This document shows, piece by piece, positions 63,859 to 64,000 of a DNA stretch of 64,000 nt. The stretch is from Maniola hyperantus (Eukaryota > Arthropoda > Insecta > Lepidoptera > Nymphalidae). The DNA lies in the NCBI RefSeq assembly GCF_902806685.2, contig NC_048539.1, forward strand, positions 2,244,501-2,308,500, read 5' to 3'. A program made the translations under genes and the position numbers. Numbering within the stretch: the first letter of the stretch is position 1; each line of letters starts with the position of its first letter. Under the pieces are notes generated by a model, which saw only the letters and a list, made by a program, of their open reading frames with translations, was not told the DNA's origin and searched no databases.

Positions 63859-64000
63859 GTAAGTCCAAAATAGTTTGCGGGATTTTATTATAAAAGATAA
63901 TACCCATACCCACAAATGACTTTTGGACTTTCCTGAGGCGGAAGGTAGGAGCTGCAAGTTTGTCTCTGTTAATACTTATATATATAAGATAAGATAAGTA

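Overview
The window looks like a piece of a lepidopteran (butterfly or moth) nuclear genome. It is AT-rich, almost free of long host ORFs, and packed with short interspersed repeats of the kind I associate with Lepidoptera: elements with the core CGACTTCGTCCGCGTGGA, tRNA-headed SINEs, GACA/TCTG microsatellite-bearing repeats and many palindromic MITEs. No species call is possible. There are no operons, CRISPR arrays or rRNA genes, and I found no convincing true tRNA gene.

Layout: 1-2.1 kb holds two copies of a TA-flanked inverted-repeat transposon, one with another repeat nested inside. 2.3-6.05 kb is a large palindrome that I read as a THAP-domain (P-element-like) transposon with a second copy of itself inserted in the opposite orientation, bounded by a perfect 8-bp target duplication. 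7.2-13.86 kb is a complete minus-strand Ty3/gypsy LTR retrotransposon with LTRs that look identical, gag and pol in a -1 frame relation, and no env ORF. 14-37.5 kb is host intergenic DNA with SINEs, LINE remnants, MITEs and a 442-bp tandem array. 37.56-43.27 kb is a second, plus-strand Ty3/gypsy element with identical-looking LTRs, a long pol ORF and a gag apparently split by an AT-rich segment. 43.3-54 kb is again repeat-dense. 54.1-58.1 kb carries the only convincing host gene: three minus-strand exons with compatible splice phases, encoding a Cys-containing domain followed by an Asn/Thr-rich tail with many N-glycosylation motifs; I do not recognise it. 58.2-64 kb is repeats.

Family names used here: A1-A4 = repeats sharing the CGACTTCGTCCGCGTGGA core but with different tails (A1 ends in GACA repeats plus ATTAGTATGGAT; A2 has a CAATCACG..GCAAC segment; A3 has GGATGTTTGGATG; A4 ends in CAGT repeats plus CTTTTCCTTTTATAT). 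B1/B2 = repeats with an end CCGGCCAAGTGCG and an end GGAACCCTAAAAA. SINE-1 has head CCTCCCTGGCGCAGTGG; SINE-2 has head CCTAGTGGTTAGGACGTCCG and a GATGAT tail; SINE-3 has head CAATAGCTCAACGGGTA. LINE-R is a LINE 3' region with GGTTCGGAATGCC.

I found no evidence of an unknown cellular system. The most informative items are the self-nested THAP transposon, the two structurally near-complete and apparently young gypsy elements, the unrecognised host gene, and the MITE families whose target duplications can be read directly. Everything was done by eye: boundaries of old repeats are good to roughly 10-20 bases, and no alignment or database search was run.
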